Of a stretch of 6,020 nucleotides of DNA, positions 6,003 to 6,020 are shown one piece after another (the first letter of the stretch is position 1; every line of letters begins with the position of its first letter). The stretch comes from Desulfobacteraceae bacterium. Lineage in GTDB: Bacteria > Desulfobacterota > Desulfobacteria > Desulfobacterales > Desulfobacteraceae. The translations under genes were made by a program, and so were the position numbers. Location: contig JAFLJU010000090.1 in the NCBI GenBank assembly GCA_022712835.1, forward strand, positions 1-6,020, read 5' to 3'. The notes below the pieces were generated by a model. The model searched no databases. It was given only the letters and a program-made list of their open reading frames with translations, and had not been told where the DNA came from.

Positions 6003-6020
6003 ATGTCTGATCCAAATTTA
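6003..6020 (+). CDS. Start of an unidentified gene, cut by the window end
   Basis: An ATG at 6003 opens a frame reading Met-Ser-Asp-Pro-Asn-Leu up to the window edge. It follows the fliA stop by 16 bases and has a well-placed AGAGGT. Six residues are too few to identify the product. The position suggests another member of the flagellar/chemotaxis operon, but that is inference. Confidence 0.55.

Overview
The window is a stretch of flagellar genes, all on the + strand, with almost no spare DNA. In order it holds the 3' part of flhB, then flhA, flhF, fleN (flhG), fliA, and the first six codons of another gene. The order flhB-flhA-flhF-flhG-fliA is typical of polarly flagellated Proteobacteria and relatives. 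The moderate GC content and the style of the proteins suggest a deltaproteobacterium (Desulfobacterota, perhaps Desulfobacterales). That placement is by impression and no marker here proves it.

Layout: flhB (1-946) has lost about 42-45 N-terminal codons off the left edge. A 124-base gap (947-1070) follows and is the only real intergenic space. It carries a perfect 8-bp inverted repeat, TTGAC half-sites and a possible promoter. flhA (1071-3164) overlaps flhF (3157-4332) by 8 bases. fleN starts with GTG at 4335, two bases after the flhF stop. fliA begins at 5249 (ATG, preferred) or at 5225 (GTG, overlapping the fleN stop). Sixteen bases after fliA a new gene starts at 6003 with its own ribosome binding site. 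No RNA gene, insertion sequence, CRISPR array or convincing terminator was seen, and no believable minus-strand gene.

How the genes work together: FlhA and FlhB are membrane parts of the flagellar type III export gate, and FlhB sets the switch from rod/hook to filament substrates. FlhF is an SRP-type GTPase that places the flagellum. FlhG/FleN is a MinD-type ATPase that limits flagellar number, and its N-terminal DQAxGLR helix stimulates FlhF. FliA is sigma-28, which transcribes late flagellar genes. The tight spacing implies cotranscription from flhA to fliA and beyond.

This is an ordinary core flagellar locus, not a new system. Details worth a second look are: an NPTR instead of NPTH autocleavage site in FlhB; loss of the conserved Trp-x-Pro in FliA just before its promoter-contact arginines; a fresh 24-bp tandem duplication at the end of flhF that carries the fleN Shine-Dalgarno; the palindrome upstream of flhA; and sigma-28-like sequences inside fleN and flhA.
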